Shown piece by piece: positions 1-9,097 of a DNA stretch of 64,000 nucleotides. The position numbers and the translations under genes are program-made. The notes beneath the pieces are model-generated. The model had not been told where the DNA came from, ran no database searches, and saw only the letters and a list, made by a program, of their open reading frames with translations. This DNA is from Actinomadura chibensis NBRC 106107 (GTDB lineage: Bacteria > Actinomycetota > Actinomycetes > Streptosporangiales > Streptosporangiaceae), in the NCBI RefSeq assembly GCF_001552135.1, contig NZ_BCQP01000060.1, positions 16,264 to 80,263 of the forward strand, written 5' to 3'. The number at the start of each line of letters is the position of its first letter. Within the stretch, counting starts at the first letter, position 1.

Positions 1-409
1 CCGCGCCGCGCTGCTGCGCATAGACGAACCCGCGCTGGAGGACGACGAGGCATGGTGGCCGCGCGTCCTCGAACAGATCCGGCACGCGCTGAGCTACCCT
101 TTCGCCGCCGCCGTCGAATACCAGGACGCGTCCGGCGGAAAGCACGTCGAGACGGAAGAGGCGCGCGTGGGACTGCCGCATCCCGAGCGGCTGCTCTGGG
201 AAAGGCTCGACGCCAAGGGCATCACCCCAAAGCAGGTCACCCGCGTTTACACGGAGCTGGAACCGTGCTTTCTTCCCGGTAATTACTGCCGAATGCGGCT
301 CGCCCGGTACGCGAACGCCGAATTCACCTACAGCTTCGACTACGGCGCGACGGCGGACGAGCGCGAGCGCGGTTTCCTCGAACTCATGCGGCAGGCGGCC
401 CAGGGATGA
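1..409 (+). CDS. SUKH-4/nucleic-acid deaminase-like protein, C-terminal part (5' end outside window)
   Basis: The reading frame is open from base 2 to the TGA at 407-409, so only the last ~135 residues are visible. They align closely with the C-terminal half of the protein at 2936-3766. Both share an HPE motif, then about 25 residues on YTELEPC and a second cysteine (PC-x6-C). An HxE plus PC...C arrangement is the zinc/catalytic signature of the deaminase fold. In actinobacteria this tail is typically joined to a SUKH-4 immunity-type domain, which would lie upstream of the window. The stop overlaps the ATG of the next gene (ATGA), so the two are probably co-translated. Whether it is an enzyme or an immunity protein cannot be told from the fragment. 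Confidence 0.7.
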   Translation, partial: RAALLRIDEPALEDDEAWWPRVLEQIRHALSYPFAAAVEYQDASGGKHVETEEARVGLPHPERLLWERLDAKGITPKQVTRVYTELEPCFLPGNYCRMRLARYANAEFTYSFDYGATADERERGFLELMRQAAQG

Positions 410-2499
410 ACACACCGGTCGAGATGAGCCAGGCGCCGTCCATCGGCGCGGGCCGGGCCCCGGCGGCACGGGCCGTCCGCGGCTGGCTCACGGACGTCCT
501 GCGCCCGCGGCTCTGCGTCATCACCGGCGCGCCCGGCAGCGGAAAGAGCCACCTCACGGCGTGGGCCGCGCTCGCCGACACGGGTCCGGTGCGGGCCGTC
601 CACGCCATGCTGAGCGCGCGCGGCATGACCCCGCACGGGCTGGCGTGGGCGCTGGCTGAGCAGTTGTCGGTGCCCGGACGGTCACCGGAGACGGTCGTCG
701 CGAACATCGCGGCGGACCGCCGTCCCGCCACGATCGTGATCAGCGAGCTGGACGAGTCGGGCCCCGCCTGCGACGGCGCCGCCGCCACCGCGATCGTCAC
801 CGAACTCCTCGACCCGCTGCTGGACGCCCAGCACGTCAGGCTCCTGACCGAGGGGCGCGCCGAGTCGCTCGCCGCGTTCACGGTGCCCGCCGAGGTCGTC
901 CACCTCGACGACCCCGCGATGACCGACAGGGCGGCGTTCACGGCGTGGCTGCGCGCGAACGGCCGCGAAACAGCGGCCGCCGAGGCGCTGTTCCCCAACG
1001 TGGGCCTCGCCGAACTGGCGCTCGTGGCCGGCGTGTCGGAGAACGTCCCGGAACAGTGGCTGGCGCGGGTGCCGCCCGACGCCGTCCCGGCGATCCAGGT
1101 GCTGGCGTCCGCGTACGGGCTGGTAGAGGGCGCCCGGTGGACGGCGCTCACCGCCGCGCTGACCGGCGACCTCCGGCGCGCCCAGGCGTCCGTCGAGCTG
1201 GCCGCGCCGCTGGTCACCCGCGTCGACGACGGCTTCCAGATCGCGTTGCGGCCGTTGCGCGAGGCGGTCCTGCGCACCCGGACGCCGCAGCTCGGCCCGC
1301 AGATCGAGCACGCGCTCGGCAGCGCCCTCTACGAGCAGGTGCCGAAGGACGCCGGCGGCGTCCCGCAGTGGGCGCGCAGCGACCCGTACACGACCACGCA
1401 CCTGCTCCGGCACGCCGCCGCGACCGGCGTCGCGGAACTCCTGGTCGAGGACGCGGGGCAGCTCGTCCACGCCGATCCGCGGGCGGCGACGGCCGTTCTC
1501 GAAACACTGGAAACACCGCTCTGGCCGACGTGGCGCGCGGTCGGGCGCGGGCTCATGGCGTCGTCCGACCCGTCCGAACGCGCGTCGCTGCTGACCCTCT
1601 CCGCCCGCCTCAGCGGTGACGATTCCCTGGCCGCACGGTTCGCCCCCTATGCCTCCTGGCACCCCGGCTGGTGCAACGTCGGCGGCGACACCTGGACCGG
1701 GCCCGTCTCCGCCCTCGCCCACCGCGACGGCGCCCTGCTCGTCGCCACCGCCGACGGCGCCCTCCACGTCCTCGACGCCTCCACCGGCGCCCCCGTCGGC
1801 CGGATCACCGGCGGCACACCGGACATCTGGGGCCTCATCTGGCTCTCGGACGGCAGCGTCCTGCACCTGGACGCGCACCGCACCGTCCGCGCGTCCGCCG
1901 TCACGAAGTCGGAGAGCCGCGCCGACCGCCTCAGCGGCCTGCTCAACGACGCGGGCCCGGTGACGGCGGGCACCGTCCGCGACACCCTCAAGTCCTGGAC
2001 GGGCCTGACCGCTTTGGGCGCGTCCGCCGACCTGAGCCATTTCATCGCCGGAGACACCTCGGGCCAGGTGCACGTGTGGCCCGCGAACGCTCCGCAACAA
2101 GTCCGGTCTCACCAACTCCACCAGGGCCCGGTGACCGCCGTCGCGGGCGTGCACGGCCGCAGCGGACGGCTCAGCGTGCTCAGCGGCGGCGCCGACGGAA
2201 CCGTCCGCCTCTGGCCGGTCGCCGAGGCCCCGATCGACGAGCCGATGCTCCGCCGCAACACCGGCGTCACCGCCGCGGCCTTCGCGGTGCTGCCGTCCGG
2301 CCCGGTCGCCGCCGTCGCCTGGACGGACGGCCACCTCCGCGTCTGGGACCTCCTCGACGGCGAAGAGCAGGTCATCGACCCGGGCCTGACCGTCAACGCG
2401 CTGGCCCTCACGCCGGCGGGCCTGCTCGCCGTCGCGGGCCCGCACGGCACCGCGACCCTGCGGATCAGCCGCCCCGGATCTTCCCCAGCACCTCGTTGA
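406..2499 (+). CDS. P-loop ATPase with C-terminal WD40-like repeats
   Basis: This 697-residue protein starts at an ATG overlapping the previous stop. A Walker A motif (GAPGSGKS) lies near residues 40-48, followed by an alpha-helical region resembling STAND-type ATPases. From about residue 410 to the end it shows WD40-like blades, with recurring patterns such as VSALAHRDG, HQGPVTAVAG, DGTVRLWPV and DGHLRVWDL. STAND/WD40 proteins act as signal-dependent switches; that role here is inference. The co-translated SUKH/deaminase gene upstream suggests work in the same intercellular-conflict or immunity module. Its 3' end overlaps the convergent YbaB-family gene by 35 bases. No signal peptide or membrane segment is visible, so it is probably cytoplasmic. 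Confidence 0.8.
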   Translation: MNTPVEMSQAPSIGAGRAPAARAVRGWLTDVLRPRLCVITGAPGSGKSHLTAWAALADTGPVRAVHAMLSARGMTPHGLAWALAEQLSVPGRSPETVVANIAADRRPATIVISELDESGPACDGAAATAIVTELLDPLLDAQHVRLLTEGRAESLAAFTVPAEVVHLDDPAMTDRAAFTAWLRANGRETAAAEALFPNVGLAELALVAGVSENVPEQWLARVPPDAVPAIQVLASAYGLVEGARWTALTAALTGDLRRAQASVELAAPLVTRVDDGFQIALRPLREAVLRTRTPQLGPQIEHALGSALYEQVPKDAGGVPQWARSDPYTTTHLLRHAAATGVAELLVEDAGQLVHADPRAATAVLETLETPLWPTWRAVGRGLMASSDPSERASLLTLSARLSGDDSLAARFAPYASWHPGWCNVGGDTWTGPVSALAHRDGALLVATADGALHVLDASTGAPVGRITGGTPDIWGLIWLSDGSVLHLDAHRTVRASAVTKSESRADRLSGLLNDAGPVTAGTVRDTLKSWTGLTALGASADLSHFIAGDTSGQVHVWPANAPQQVRSHQLHQGPVTAVAGVHGRSGRLSVLSGGADGTVRLWPVAEAPIDEPMLRRNTGVTAAAFAVLPSGPVAAVAWTDGHLRVWDLLDGEEQVIDPGLTVNALALTPAGLLAVAGPHGTATLRISRPGSSPAPR

Positions 2500-2872
2500 T
2501 CGCCGTGTTGAACTCGTTGAGCTGACGCAGCCCCTCGGTCTGGATCTCGTCGACCCGCCGGGCGAGCGCCCCGGCGTCCACCGTGTCGCCCGCCGCGTCC
2601 GCCAGCTTGCCGCGCAGGTCCTTCAGCGCCGCGTTCGCCGCCGCCGTCAGATGCCCGCCGAGCTCCTCCGGCGACAGCCGCATGGCACGCGGATTGATCT
2701 CGACGTTCGTGAGCCGTCCGCCCGACACCGCGGTCACCTTGACCCGCCCCTCGGCCGCCTCGCCGACCCCTTCGACGGGCTCGCCCTCGTCCGCCGGTCC
2801 GCCGCGCCGCATCGACTCCAGCGTCCTGCGCGCCTGCGCCAGCACGCGCTCGAACTCGTCCGGCTCCACCAC
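2465..2872 (-). CDS. YbaB/EbfC family nucleoid-associated protein
   Basis: This 135-residue protein begins with GTG at 2872, preceded by an AGGCGG-like ribosome site. It has the YbaB pattern: an N-terminal helix (ARRTLESMRRG), a central beta sheet with VTAVSGGRLTNVEINPRAM, and a long C-terminal helix. The family binds DNA as dimers. In actinobacteria, divergent copies often sit beside WXG100/type VII effector and polymorphic-toxin genes, which fits the neighbours here, although no WXG100 gene is in the window. It converges on and overlaps the WD40 gene. It is divergent from the SUKH/deaminase gene starting at 2936, leaving only 63 bases for two promoters. Confidence 0.85.
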   Translation of the reverse strand: MVEPDEFERVLAQARRTLESMRRGGPADEGEPVEGVGEAAEGRVKVTAVSGGRLTNVEINPRAMRLSPEELGGHLTAAANAALKDLRGKLADAAGDTVDAGALARRVDEIQTEGLRQLNEFNTAINEVLGKIRGG

Positions 2873-2935
2873 GCCCGCCTTTCACGATCGACCCACAGGA
2901 GCCTAACGCCCACGTCCGACTGCCAGACTGGACCG

Positions 2936-3766
2936 ATGAGGGAAGACCTGACGACCCGCCTCACCGAGCACTTCGGCGCCCTGCGCGCCGTCGACCCGGC
3001 GCCCGTCCCCGAGACGGCCCGCCCCGCCCTCGCCGCCGGACTGCCCGTCCAAGTCCCGCCGTATTTCTACGCCACCGACGACGAACCCCTCACGCTCGGC
3101 GAATACGCGGCCTCGATAGACGCCCCGCACCTCCCGCCCGAAAAGGCCGCCTGGTGCCGCCTGGGCACCGACCAGGGCGCCGAAATCTGCATAACCCCCA
3201 CCGGCGCGATCGAAGCCGTCTTCGTAGTCGCCGACGTCGCCCCAATGCACGTGAACGCCGACGCGGCATCCTTCCTGGAATCACTCCTGGCCCTGGACGA
3301 GGCGCTCCCGACCCTCCGCTCCCCCGGCTCGCAGGACCCGGTCGAAGTCTTCCGCGCCCTCCGCACCCGCCTCCTCCAAATAGACGCCCCCGCCCTCGAC
3401 GACGACGAATCCTGGTGGTCCCGCGTCCTGGAACTCATCCGCCACGCCCTGAGCTTCCCCGCCTCCGTCGCCTTCGAAATAGAAGAACCCGACGGCACCA
3501 AACACATCGAGACCGAAGAAACCCGCGTCGGCGTCGAACACCCCGAACACACCCTCTGGGAACGCCTCTCCGCCCAGGGCGTCCACCCCGACCAGGTGAC
3601 CCGCGTCTACACCGAACTAGAACCCTGCTTCATGCCCGGCAACTACTGCGCCATGTGGCTGAACCTCTTCCCCAACGCCGACTTCACCTACAGCCACGAC
3701 TACGGCCCCACCGCCCAAAACCGAGAAGCCGGCCTCCTAGACCTAATCCAATCCACCACCACCTAA
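2936..3766 (+). CDS. SUKH-4-like plus nucleic-acid/nucleotide deaminase-like protein
   Basis: The ATG at 2936 gives 276 residues. The N-terminal ~130 residues (CRLGTDQGAEICITPTG..., then FLESLLALDEAL) match the SUKH-4 immunity pattern. The C-terminal half carries HPE near residue 202 and YTELEPC-x6-C near residues 228-237, the expected HxE and PC...C zinc-site residues of the deaminase fold. It is a full-length paralogue of the truncated gene at the window start. Codons late in the gene use more A-ending triplets (ata, gaa, cta) than the flanking genes. The family occurs in polymorphic-toxin loci as immunity or effector-associated proteins. Deaminase activity is inference from motif placement only. 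Confidence 0.75.
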   Translation: MREDLTTRLTEHFGALRAVDPAPVPETARPALAAGLPVQVPPYFYATDDEPLTLGEYAASIDAPHLPPEKAAWCRLGTDQGAEICITPTGAIEAVFVVADVAPMHVNADAASFLESLLALDEALPTLRSPGSQDPVEVFRALRTRLLQIDAPALDDDESWWSRVLELIRHALSFPASVAFEIEEPDGTKHIETEETRVGVEHPEHTLWERLSAQGVHPDQVTRVYTELEPCFMPGNYCAMWLNLFPNADFTYSHDYGPTAQNREAGLLDLIQSTTT

Positions 3767-3828
3767 CCCGCCTGGCCGAGTCTCCAGTTATCGGCGTTTC
3801 TGTCGGGGACGTCCCCTACCGTTGGCCC

Positions 3829-6800
3829 ATGGCTGAGCTTGCCCCGGGTATCTACGAGCAGGTGGTCACCGCCGAGCTTCAACGGCGGCTGGAGGCAGTT
3901 GACGGCGCCCTCGTCCATCGCGACGACCTGAACAAGGTCGACGCCGAAGAGCTACTCGTCCGACACCTGGCAACCCAACTCCGCCGCGCCCTCAGAATCG
4001 CCGGAGGACAGCAGGCCGACATCGCCGACCAGGTAGCTGCCGCCAACCGCATCAGCCATGCGATTGCTTCTGTGGTGCCGGAGGCGGCGAGCGGCGACGA
4101 CCTTCTCGCTACGAGTCACGACGTGTTGCTCGCCATTGCCGAAGGTCGGTTGCCGGACGGTGCCGTCGCCTTCCCGGAACGACCAGACGTCCCCTTGACC
4201 TCCAGCGCCCTGCTGGTCAACGGGCGCGAGCAGCCGCAGATCGGGCGTGAGGTCGTCAAGGAGCTGGCCTCCGCCGATCGGGTCGATCTCCTGATCGCCT
4301 TCGTCAAGTGGCACGGCCTTCGGCTCATCGAGGACGCCCTGCAAAGCTTCCTCTCCCGCGGCGGAAAATTGCGGGTCATCACTACGACCTACATGGGCGC
4401 GACGGAACTTCGCGCGGTCGAAAGACTCGTCTCCATGGGCGCCGAGGTGGCCGTCTCATATGAGACGCATCGCACCCGACTACACGCCAAAGCTTGGCTT
4501 TTCCATCGGAACTCGGGTCTGGATACCGCCTATGTCGGCTCGTCCAATCTGTCGCGGACGGCGATGCTGGACGGGGTGGAGTGGAACGTGCGGCTGGCTC
4601 GGGCCGAGCAACCACATCTGGTCGATACGTTCGCGGCGACCTTCGAGGACTACTGGAACGACCCCGCCTTCGAGCTGTACGACCCTGAACGCGACCACCA
4701 GCGTCTTGCGGCCGCACTCGCCAGCGAGCAAGGCGACCAGCGGAACCTTCCGCTTCAGGTGGCCAACATTGATGTCGTCCCACGGCCCTACCAGCAGGAA
4801 GTTCTCGACGTGCTGCAGGCTGCACGGGAGAACCACGGCCACTGGCGCAACCTCGTCGTCATGGCAACGGGCACTGGCAAAACCATAGTGGCCGCTCTTG
4901 ACTACAAGCGTCTTCGCGAAACCGGGAAAGTGGACTCGCTTCTCTTTGTCGCCCATCGTAAAGAGATCTTGGCGCAGAGCCTCGCCATGTTCCGCACCGT
5001 ACTGAAGGACGCGACCTTCGGAGAACTGCTGGTGGATGGGGATCGTCCAACGCAGTGGCAACACGTGTTCGCGTCCATCCAATCACTCAGATCCCTTCCC
5101 CATCTCGCCTCTGATCGTTTCGACATGGTGATCGTGGACGAGTTCCACCATGCGGCAGCACGCTCCTACGCTGAACTTCTCGACAGCATCACCCCAGTTG
5201 CCCTGCTCGGGCTCACCGCGACTCCCGAGCGTGCCGATGGCGAAGACATCCTGCATTGGTTTGACGGGCAGCGTCCCACTGCCGAGCTTCGCCTGTGGGA
5301 AGCGCTGGAGCGCGGCATGCTCGTGCCATTCCATTACTTCGGCATCCACGACGATGTAGATCTCTCGGACGTGTCTTGGCGAAGTGGCCATTATGATGCC
5401 CAGGAACTCACCGGGCGCTACATCCGCCATGATGCGCGCGTCTCCGTGGTCGTCGAAGCCTTGGAAAGAAAGCTCGATGATCTGGCGGCAATGAAGGCCG
5501 TCGGTTTCTGCGTGAGCATCGCGCATGCGGAATTCATGGCCGCCCGATTCACGCAGCGAGGGATTCCTGCCCTTGCTGTCACGTCAAAGATGACGGCTCA
5601 GGAGCGCGCCACCGCTCTCCAGAAACTCCGCAGTGGCGAGAGCAAGATAGTGTTCACCGTTGATCTGTTCAACGAGGGTGTGGACGTCCCTGACATCAAC
5701 ACCGTTCTGTTCCTCAGACCGACCGAGAGCGCCACCGTCTTCCTGCAGCAATTGGGGCGCGGCCTCAGACTTACCAGCAACAAGCCCGTCCTCACTGTGC
5801 TGGATTTTGTTGGCCTGCAGCGCAAGGAATTCCGGTTCGATAGACGGTTTACCGCGCTGACCGGAAAGCGCCGTGGGCAACTAGAGCATGAGATAGAGGC
5901 CGGTTTCCCCACCCTGCCCGCTGGCTGCTCCATCGATCTCGACCGCGAGGTCAGCAAGATCGTCCTCGCTAATATCAAGCAGACTTTGAGCCTTCGCTGG
6001 AAGGACCTTGCCTCCGAACTGAGAGAACAAGGCGATGTGTCGCTGAGCGACTTTCTCGACCGCAGCGGGCGGGAGGTCGAGGATCTCTACCGCGGCACCA
6101 GAGGCGGGTGGGCGGCGTTGCGTCGGGATGCAAATCTCGATTATCGGCCGGTCCCGTCTGCAGAGGACGACACCAGCCAGCGCAAAATGATCAGTCGGTT
6201 GCTTCACATCAACGACCCAGAACGCCTCACCTTCCTTCGCGATCTTCTCAGCCGACCGACCCCGCCCAGCCTTGCCGAGGCGACCCTTCAGGAACGGCTG
6301 TTGCTCTCGATGCTGAACACGGCCTTCGATGCGCGCAAGGATCTCAGCGCAGTGGAACGGCATCTGGCCCGATTGTGGATCAACTCCGCGCGCCGCGAAG
6401 AACTCCTCGAAGTGATCGACATTCTCTATGCGAGAATCGATCGCCTCACACCGGCCATCCCGGAGGTCTCCGACCTGCCGCTACGGCTCCATGCCCGCTA
6501 CACCCGGGGGGAGGCGCTTGCTGCGTTTGGGCTGGAGGTCTCGGGTTACATGGTCGCCGGTGTCCAGTGGTTCCCCGATCTGCAAGCGGACGTCTTCCTC
6601 GTCACGATCAATAAGAGCGAGGCGCAGTTCACCCCGTCCACGATGTACAACGACAGGGCGATCAGCCAGACGCTCTTCCAGTGGGAATCCCAGGGCCGGA
6701 CGCGGGAACGCTCGGAGACCGGGCAGCGGTACATCAACCATGCTGCGCGTGGCTCGACCGTCCACCTGTTTCTGCGTGAAGAGAAGGAAGACGCCTACGA

Positions 6801-6921
6801 CTACGCCGGGCCCATGACGTACCTTTCGCACGAAAGTGAGCGGCCGATGCGCATCGTCTGGAAGCTGACCTATCCGCTTCCGGCAGATGTCTTTCACTAC
6901 GCCAAGGTGAACACCGGCTGA
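3829..6921 (+). CDS. PLD-domain superfamily 2 helicase with DUF3427 C-terminus
   Basis: I chose ATG 3829, giving 1030 residues, because homology begins there; the open frame extends upstream into the previous gene. Order of parts: an N-terminal helical region; a phospholipase-D-like domain with LHAK near residue 218 followed by YVGSSNLS; a ResIII/DEAD helicase core with MATGTGKT (~345), DEFHH (~435) and LTATPE (~460); helicase C with QQLGRGLR (~640); and a C-terminal DUF3427 region. Such proteins are predicted nucleic-acid translocases with a nuclease-like module and occur in defence-type islands. The gene is poorer in G+C than its neighbours (50-67% in lines I counted) and uses more mixed codons. 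It stands alone, with no methylase or partner beside it. Confidence 0.85.
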   Translation: MAELAPGIYEQVVTAELQRRLEAVDGALVHRDDLNKVDAEELLVRHLATQLRRALRIAGGQQADIADQVAAANRISHAIASVVPEAASGDDLLATSHDVLLAIAEGRLPDGAVAFPERPDVPLTSSALLVNGREQPQIGREVVKELASADRVDLLIAFVKWHGLRLIEDALQSFLSRGGKLRVITTTYMGATELRAVERLVSMGAEVAVSYETHRTRLHAKAWLFHRNSGLDTAYVGSSNLSRTAMLDGVEWNVRLARAEQPHLVDTFAATFEDYWNDPAFELYDPERDHQRLAAALASEQGDQRNLPLQVANIDVVPRPYQQEVLDVLQAARENHGHWRNLVVMATGTGKTIVAALDYKRLRETGKVDSLLFVAHRKEILAQSLAMFRTVLKDATFGELLVDGDRPTQWQHVFASIQSLRSLPHLASDRFDMVIVDEFHHAAARSYAELLDSITPVALLGLTATPERADGEDILHWFDGQRPTAELRLWEALERGMLVPFHYFGIHDDVDLSDVSWRSGHYDAQELTGRYIRHDARVSVVVEALERKLDDLAAMKAVGFCVSIAHAEFMAARFTQRGIPALAVTSKMTAQERATALQKLRSGESKIVFTVDLFNEGVDVPDINTVLFLRPTESATVFLQQLGRGLRLTSNKPVLTVLDFVGLQRKEFRFDRRFTALTGKRRGQLEHEIEAGFPTLPAGCSIDLDREVSKIVLANIKQTLSLRWKDLASELREQGDVSLSDFLDRSGREVEDLYRGTRGGWAALRRDANLDYRPVPSAEDDTSQRKMISRLLHINDPERLTFLRDLLSRPTPPSLAEATLQERLLLSMLNTAFDARKDLSAVERHLARLWINSARREELLEVIDILYARIDRLTPAIPEVSDLPLRLHARYTRGEALAAFGLEVSGYMVAGVQWFPDLQADVFLVTINKSEAQFTPSTMYNDRAISQTLFQWESQGRTRERSETGQRYINHAARGSTVHLFLREEKEDAYDYAGPMTYLSHESERPMRIVWKLTYPLPADVFHYAKVNTG

Positions 6922-7018
6922 CACTTGCGCCAGGCATGGGGTTCGGTCTGTAGTTGGTCCATCACGCTTAGCGTGCCGATGCAGGCACGTCGTCCTGAAA
7001 GGGAGCAGGTGGTGGGTA

Positions 7019-7336
7019 GTGGCGGATGAAGTGGCCCCAGGGGACCAGGGCCCGGATGGGGAAGGGTCTTGGTTGGGGCGGGGGGTTGCTCTGTTTACGC
7101 CTGTGTTCGCTGTGGCCGCCGGGTGGTTGGCCGGGGTTGTGGCGCAGGCTGTGCCTGGGGCTCATCTGGACGAGGGGCAGGTGACCGCGTTCATGGTGGC
7201 GGGGACCACGGCCGCGCTCGGGGCCGGGTGGAAATGGTTGCAGGGGTGGCAGCAGCACGAGAGGTTCGTGGCGGAGGGGAAGGCCGCGCCGGTACGGAGC
7301 AGCCGGGAGCGGAAGCGGAAGCGGGGTAAGGGCTGA
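7019..7336 (+). CDS. Small holin-like membrane protein
   Basis: GTG at 7019 gives 105 residues, with a GGGAG purine run about 13 bases upstream. Two hydrophobic segments are visible: roughly residues 22-45 (ALFTPVFAVAAGWLAGVV) and 56-70 (FMVAGTTAALGAG). They are followed by KWLQGWQ and a strongly basic tail (SSRERKRKRGKG). The pattern HLDEGQVTAFMVAG matches small phage-holin-type proteins found in actinophages and as chromosomal strays. Holins form membrane pores that release endolysin, but no endolysin gene is adjacent, so function here is uncertain. It may be a phage remnant or a recruited membrane protein. Confidence 0.65.
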   Translation: MADEVAPGDQGPDGEGSWLGRGVALFTPVFAVAAGWLAGVVAQAVPGAHLDEGQVTAFMVAGTTAALGAGWKWLQGWQQHERFVAEGKAAPVRSSRERKRKRGKG

Positions 7337-7475
7337 GCTTGGGCTTGGCGCCGCTGTTTGAGAATGGCGGTTTGGCCGCTTGAAGTGTGGCGTTTTGGTG
7401 GGCGACATATTGCGGTCGCGGGCAGAACATGTGGCGTTCATCTGTTGATCGCGTCGTGGTTGTAGCCATGGGCGG

Positions 7476-8264
7476 GTGCGGTCCGTATTCGGGGTCATGG
7501 TTTTGAGCGTCGCGCTCGTCGGGTGCACGGTGGCGCAGGCTTCGGTTTCGGGGGACGGGGTCATCGTCGTCGGCGTCAAGGCGGACCAACCGGGTCTCGG
7601 GTACCGGCAGCAAGGGGTGTTCCGCGGGTTCGAGGTCGATGTGGGCACCTATATCGCGCGGCGACTCGGGGCGTCGCGGGTGCGGTTCCGGGAAGTGCGG
7701 TCGGACAACCGGGAACAGAAGCTGAACGACCATTCCGTCGACCTTGTGCTGGCGTCGTACTCGATCACGCCCGACCGGGCGAAGCTGGTGACGTTCGGCG
7801 GGGCCTATTACGTCGCGCATCAGGATGTGATGGTGCGTAGCGGCGAGACCACGATCCGCAGTGTGCGCGACCTGGCGGGGCGGCGGATGTGCCAGGCGAG
7901 CGGTTCGGTTTCGACGGAGCGGGTCGTGAAGGGGTTGAGCATTCCGGCGAGGCTCGTGCCGGGGTCGTCCTATAGCGACTGCGTGGCGAAATTGCGCGCC
8001 GGGGCGGTCGACGCCGTTTCCACCGGGGATCTGGTGCTGGCGGGATTCGCGGCGAGCGACCTGCACATCCTCAACCAGCCGTTCACCGACGAGAGTTATG
8101 GCGTCGGGATGCGCAAGGGCGAGATCGACAGGTGCGAGAAGGTCAACCGGGCCATCACCACCATGTACCAGGACGGGACGGCCGCCAAGCTCCTGCGCAA
8201 GTGGTTCGGGAAGAGCCGCATCCCGCTGGTCGACGAGGTCCCGCAGTTCGAGGGCTGCTCGTAG
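7476..8264 (+). CDS. ABC-type amino-acid solute-binding lipoprotein (SBP family 3)
   Basis: GTG at 7476 gives 262 residues beginning with a lipoprotein signal; the lipobox LVGC places the lipidated cysteine at residue 17. The mature part has the family-3 periplasmic-binding pattern: VVGVKADQPG, GFEVDVGTYIARRLG, VDLVLASYSITPDR, and a C-terminal DESYGVGMRKG...AKLLRKWFG. Homologues such as GluB bind glutamate or other polar amino acids at the outer membrane face and deliver them to an ABC importer. No permease or ATPase gene is adjacent, so it is an orphan binding protein that must use a transporter elsewhere or act as a sensor. Confidence 0.88.
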   Translation: MRSVFGVMVLSVALVGCTVAQASVSGDGVIVVGVKADQPGLGYRQQGVFRGFEVDVGTYIARRLGASRVRFREVRSDNREQKLNDHSVDLVLASYSITPDRAKLVTFGGAYYVAHQDVMVRSGETTIRSVRDLAGRRMCQASGSVSTERVVKGLSIPARLVPGSSYSDCVAKLRAGAVDAVSTGDLVLAGFAASDLHILNQPFTDESYGVGMRKGEIDRCEKVNRAITTMYQDGTAAKLLRKWFGKSRIPLVDEVPQFEGCS

Positions 8265-8317
8265 GGGGTCGGCGGACGGCGGCTCGGAATGTCGGAGGCG
8301 CCGCCTAGGGTGGCGGC

Positions 8318-8977
8318 GTGGCTGAGGACAGGGTCGTTTGGGACGAACTCCGCACGGCGGGCTTCCTGCATGCCCTGCGGGACGCGCACCGGGAGGCCAC
8401 GCTGGTCCTGTTCGGGGGGCTGAGCCGGGCCGCGGGGTTCAAGGAGCGGACGTACGGGGTCGGCGCGTTCGAGTTGCTGGAGAGCCATCTCGACCGCGTC
8501 TTCAAGCGCGACCTGGCGGAGACGGTCGTGCGGGACGACCTCAACGGGTCCCCCGGGTGGCGGTACGGGCCGTACCGGGTGCTGCTCAAGCGGCACGAGT
8601 TCGGGAACGTCCGGGCGATCCGGTGGGACCGGGACAGTCCCACCAAGCAGGCGGTGGCGCGGCAGGGGTACGTCGACGATCCGCAGTTGGAGCTGCCGCT
8701 CGGGATCCAGCGCGACACGCCCGGGGTGATCACGCTGGTCCTCGCGCACAGCGCCAGCGAGGAACCGCTGGAAATGGAGCTTTTCCTGGGGCGTCCCAGG
8801 TGGAACGCGGACGGAGGTACGGCCTGGCACTGGATACGTGAGATCGACGACGCCATCGGGCCTGATCCACGTCGTAAGCTCGTCGAGCGGACCATGCCGC
8901 TCTGGGACGACGCCGACGACGAGGATGGCGCCGACGACGTCCCCATGCGGCTCCGCAGGGAGACGAGATCGGCCTGA
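8318..8977 (+). CDS. Conserved hypothetical protein, partner of downstream HTH-protease
   Basis: GTG at 8318 gives 219 residues with no signal peptide or membrane segment. I do not recognise a named domain. The centre contains RYGPYRVLLKRHEFGNVRAIRWDRDSP, and the C-terminus is very acidic (DDADDEDGADD) followed by a basic tail. It precedes, on the same strand, the HTH-ImmA/IrrE gene at 9098, with about 120 bases of degenerate GGATCGG-rich sequence between them. Genes beside such regulators are often toxins or targets of the protease-regulator. That is a guess from position only. Confidence 0.65.
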   Translation: MAEDRVVWDELRTAGFLHALRDAHREATLVLFGGLSRAAGFKERTYGVGAFELLESHLDRVFKRDLAETVVRDDLNGSPGWRYGPYRVLLKRHEFGNVRAIRWDRDSPTKQAVARQGYVDDPQLELPLGIQRDTPGVITLVLAHSASEEPLEMELFLGRPRWNADGGTAWHWIREIDDAIGPDPRRKLVERTMPLWDDADDEDGADDVPMRLRRETRSA

Positions 8978-9097
8978 CAACGACATCGGCCCGGCAGACC
9001 GGATCGGACGCACCGGCGAGGTCGGCCTGGTATTGAGGTCGGCTTGACGGCAGGATCGGGTCGGCGACGAGGATCGGGTTAGCAAAGGGTGGCGCGG

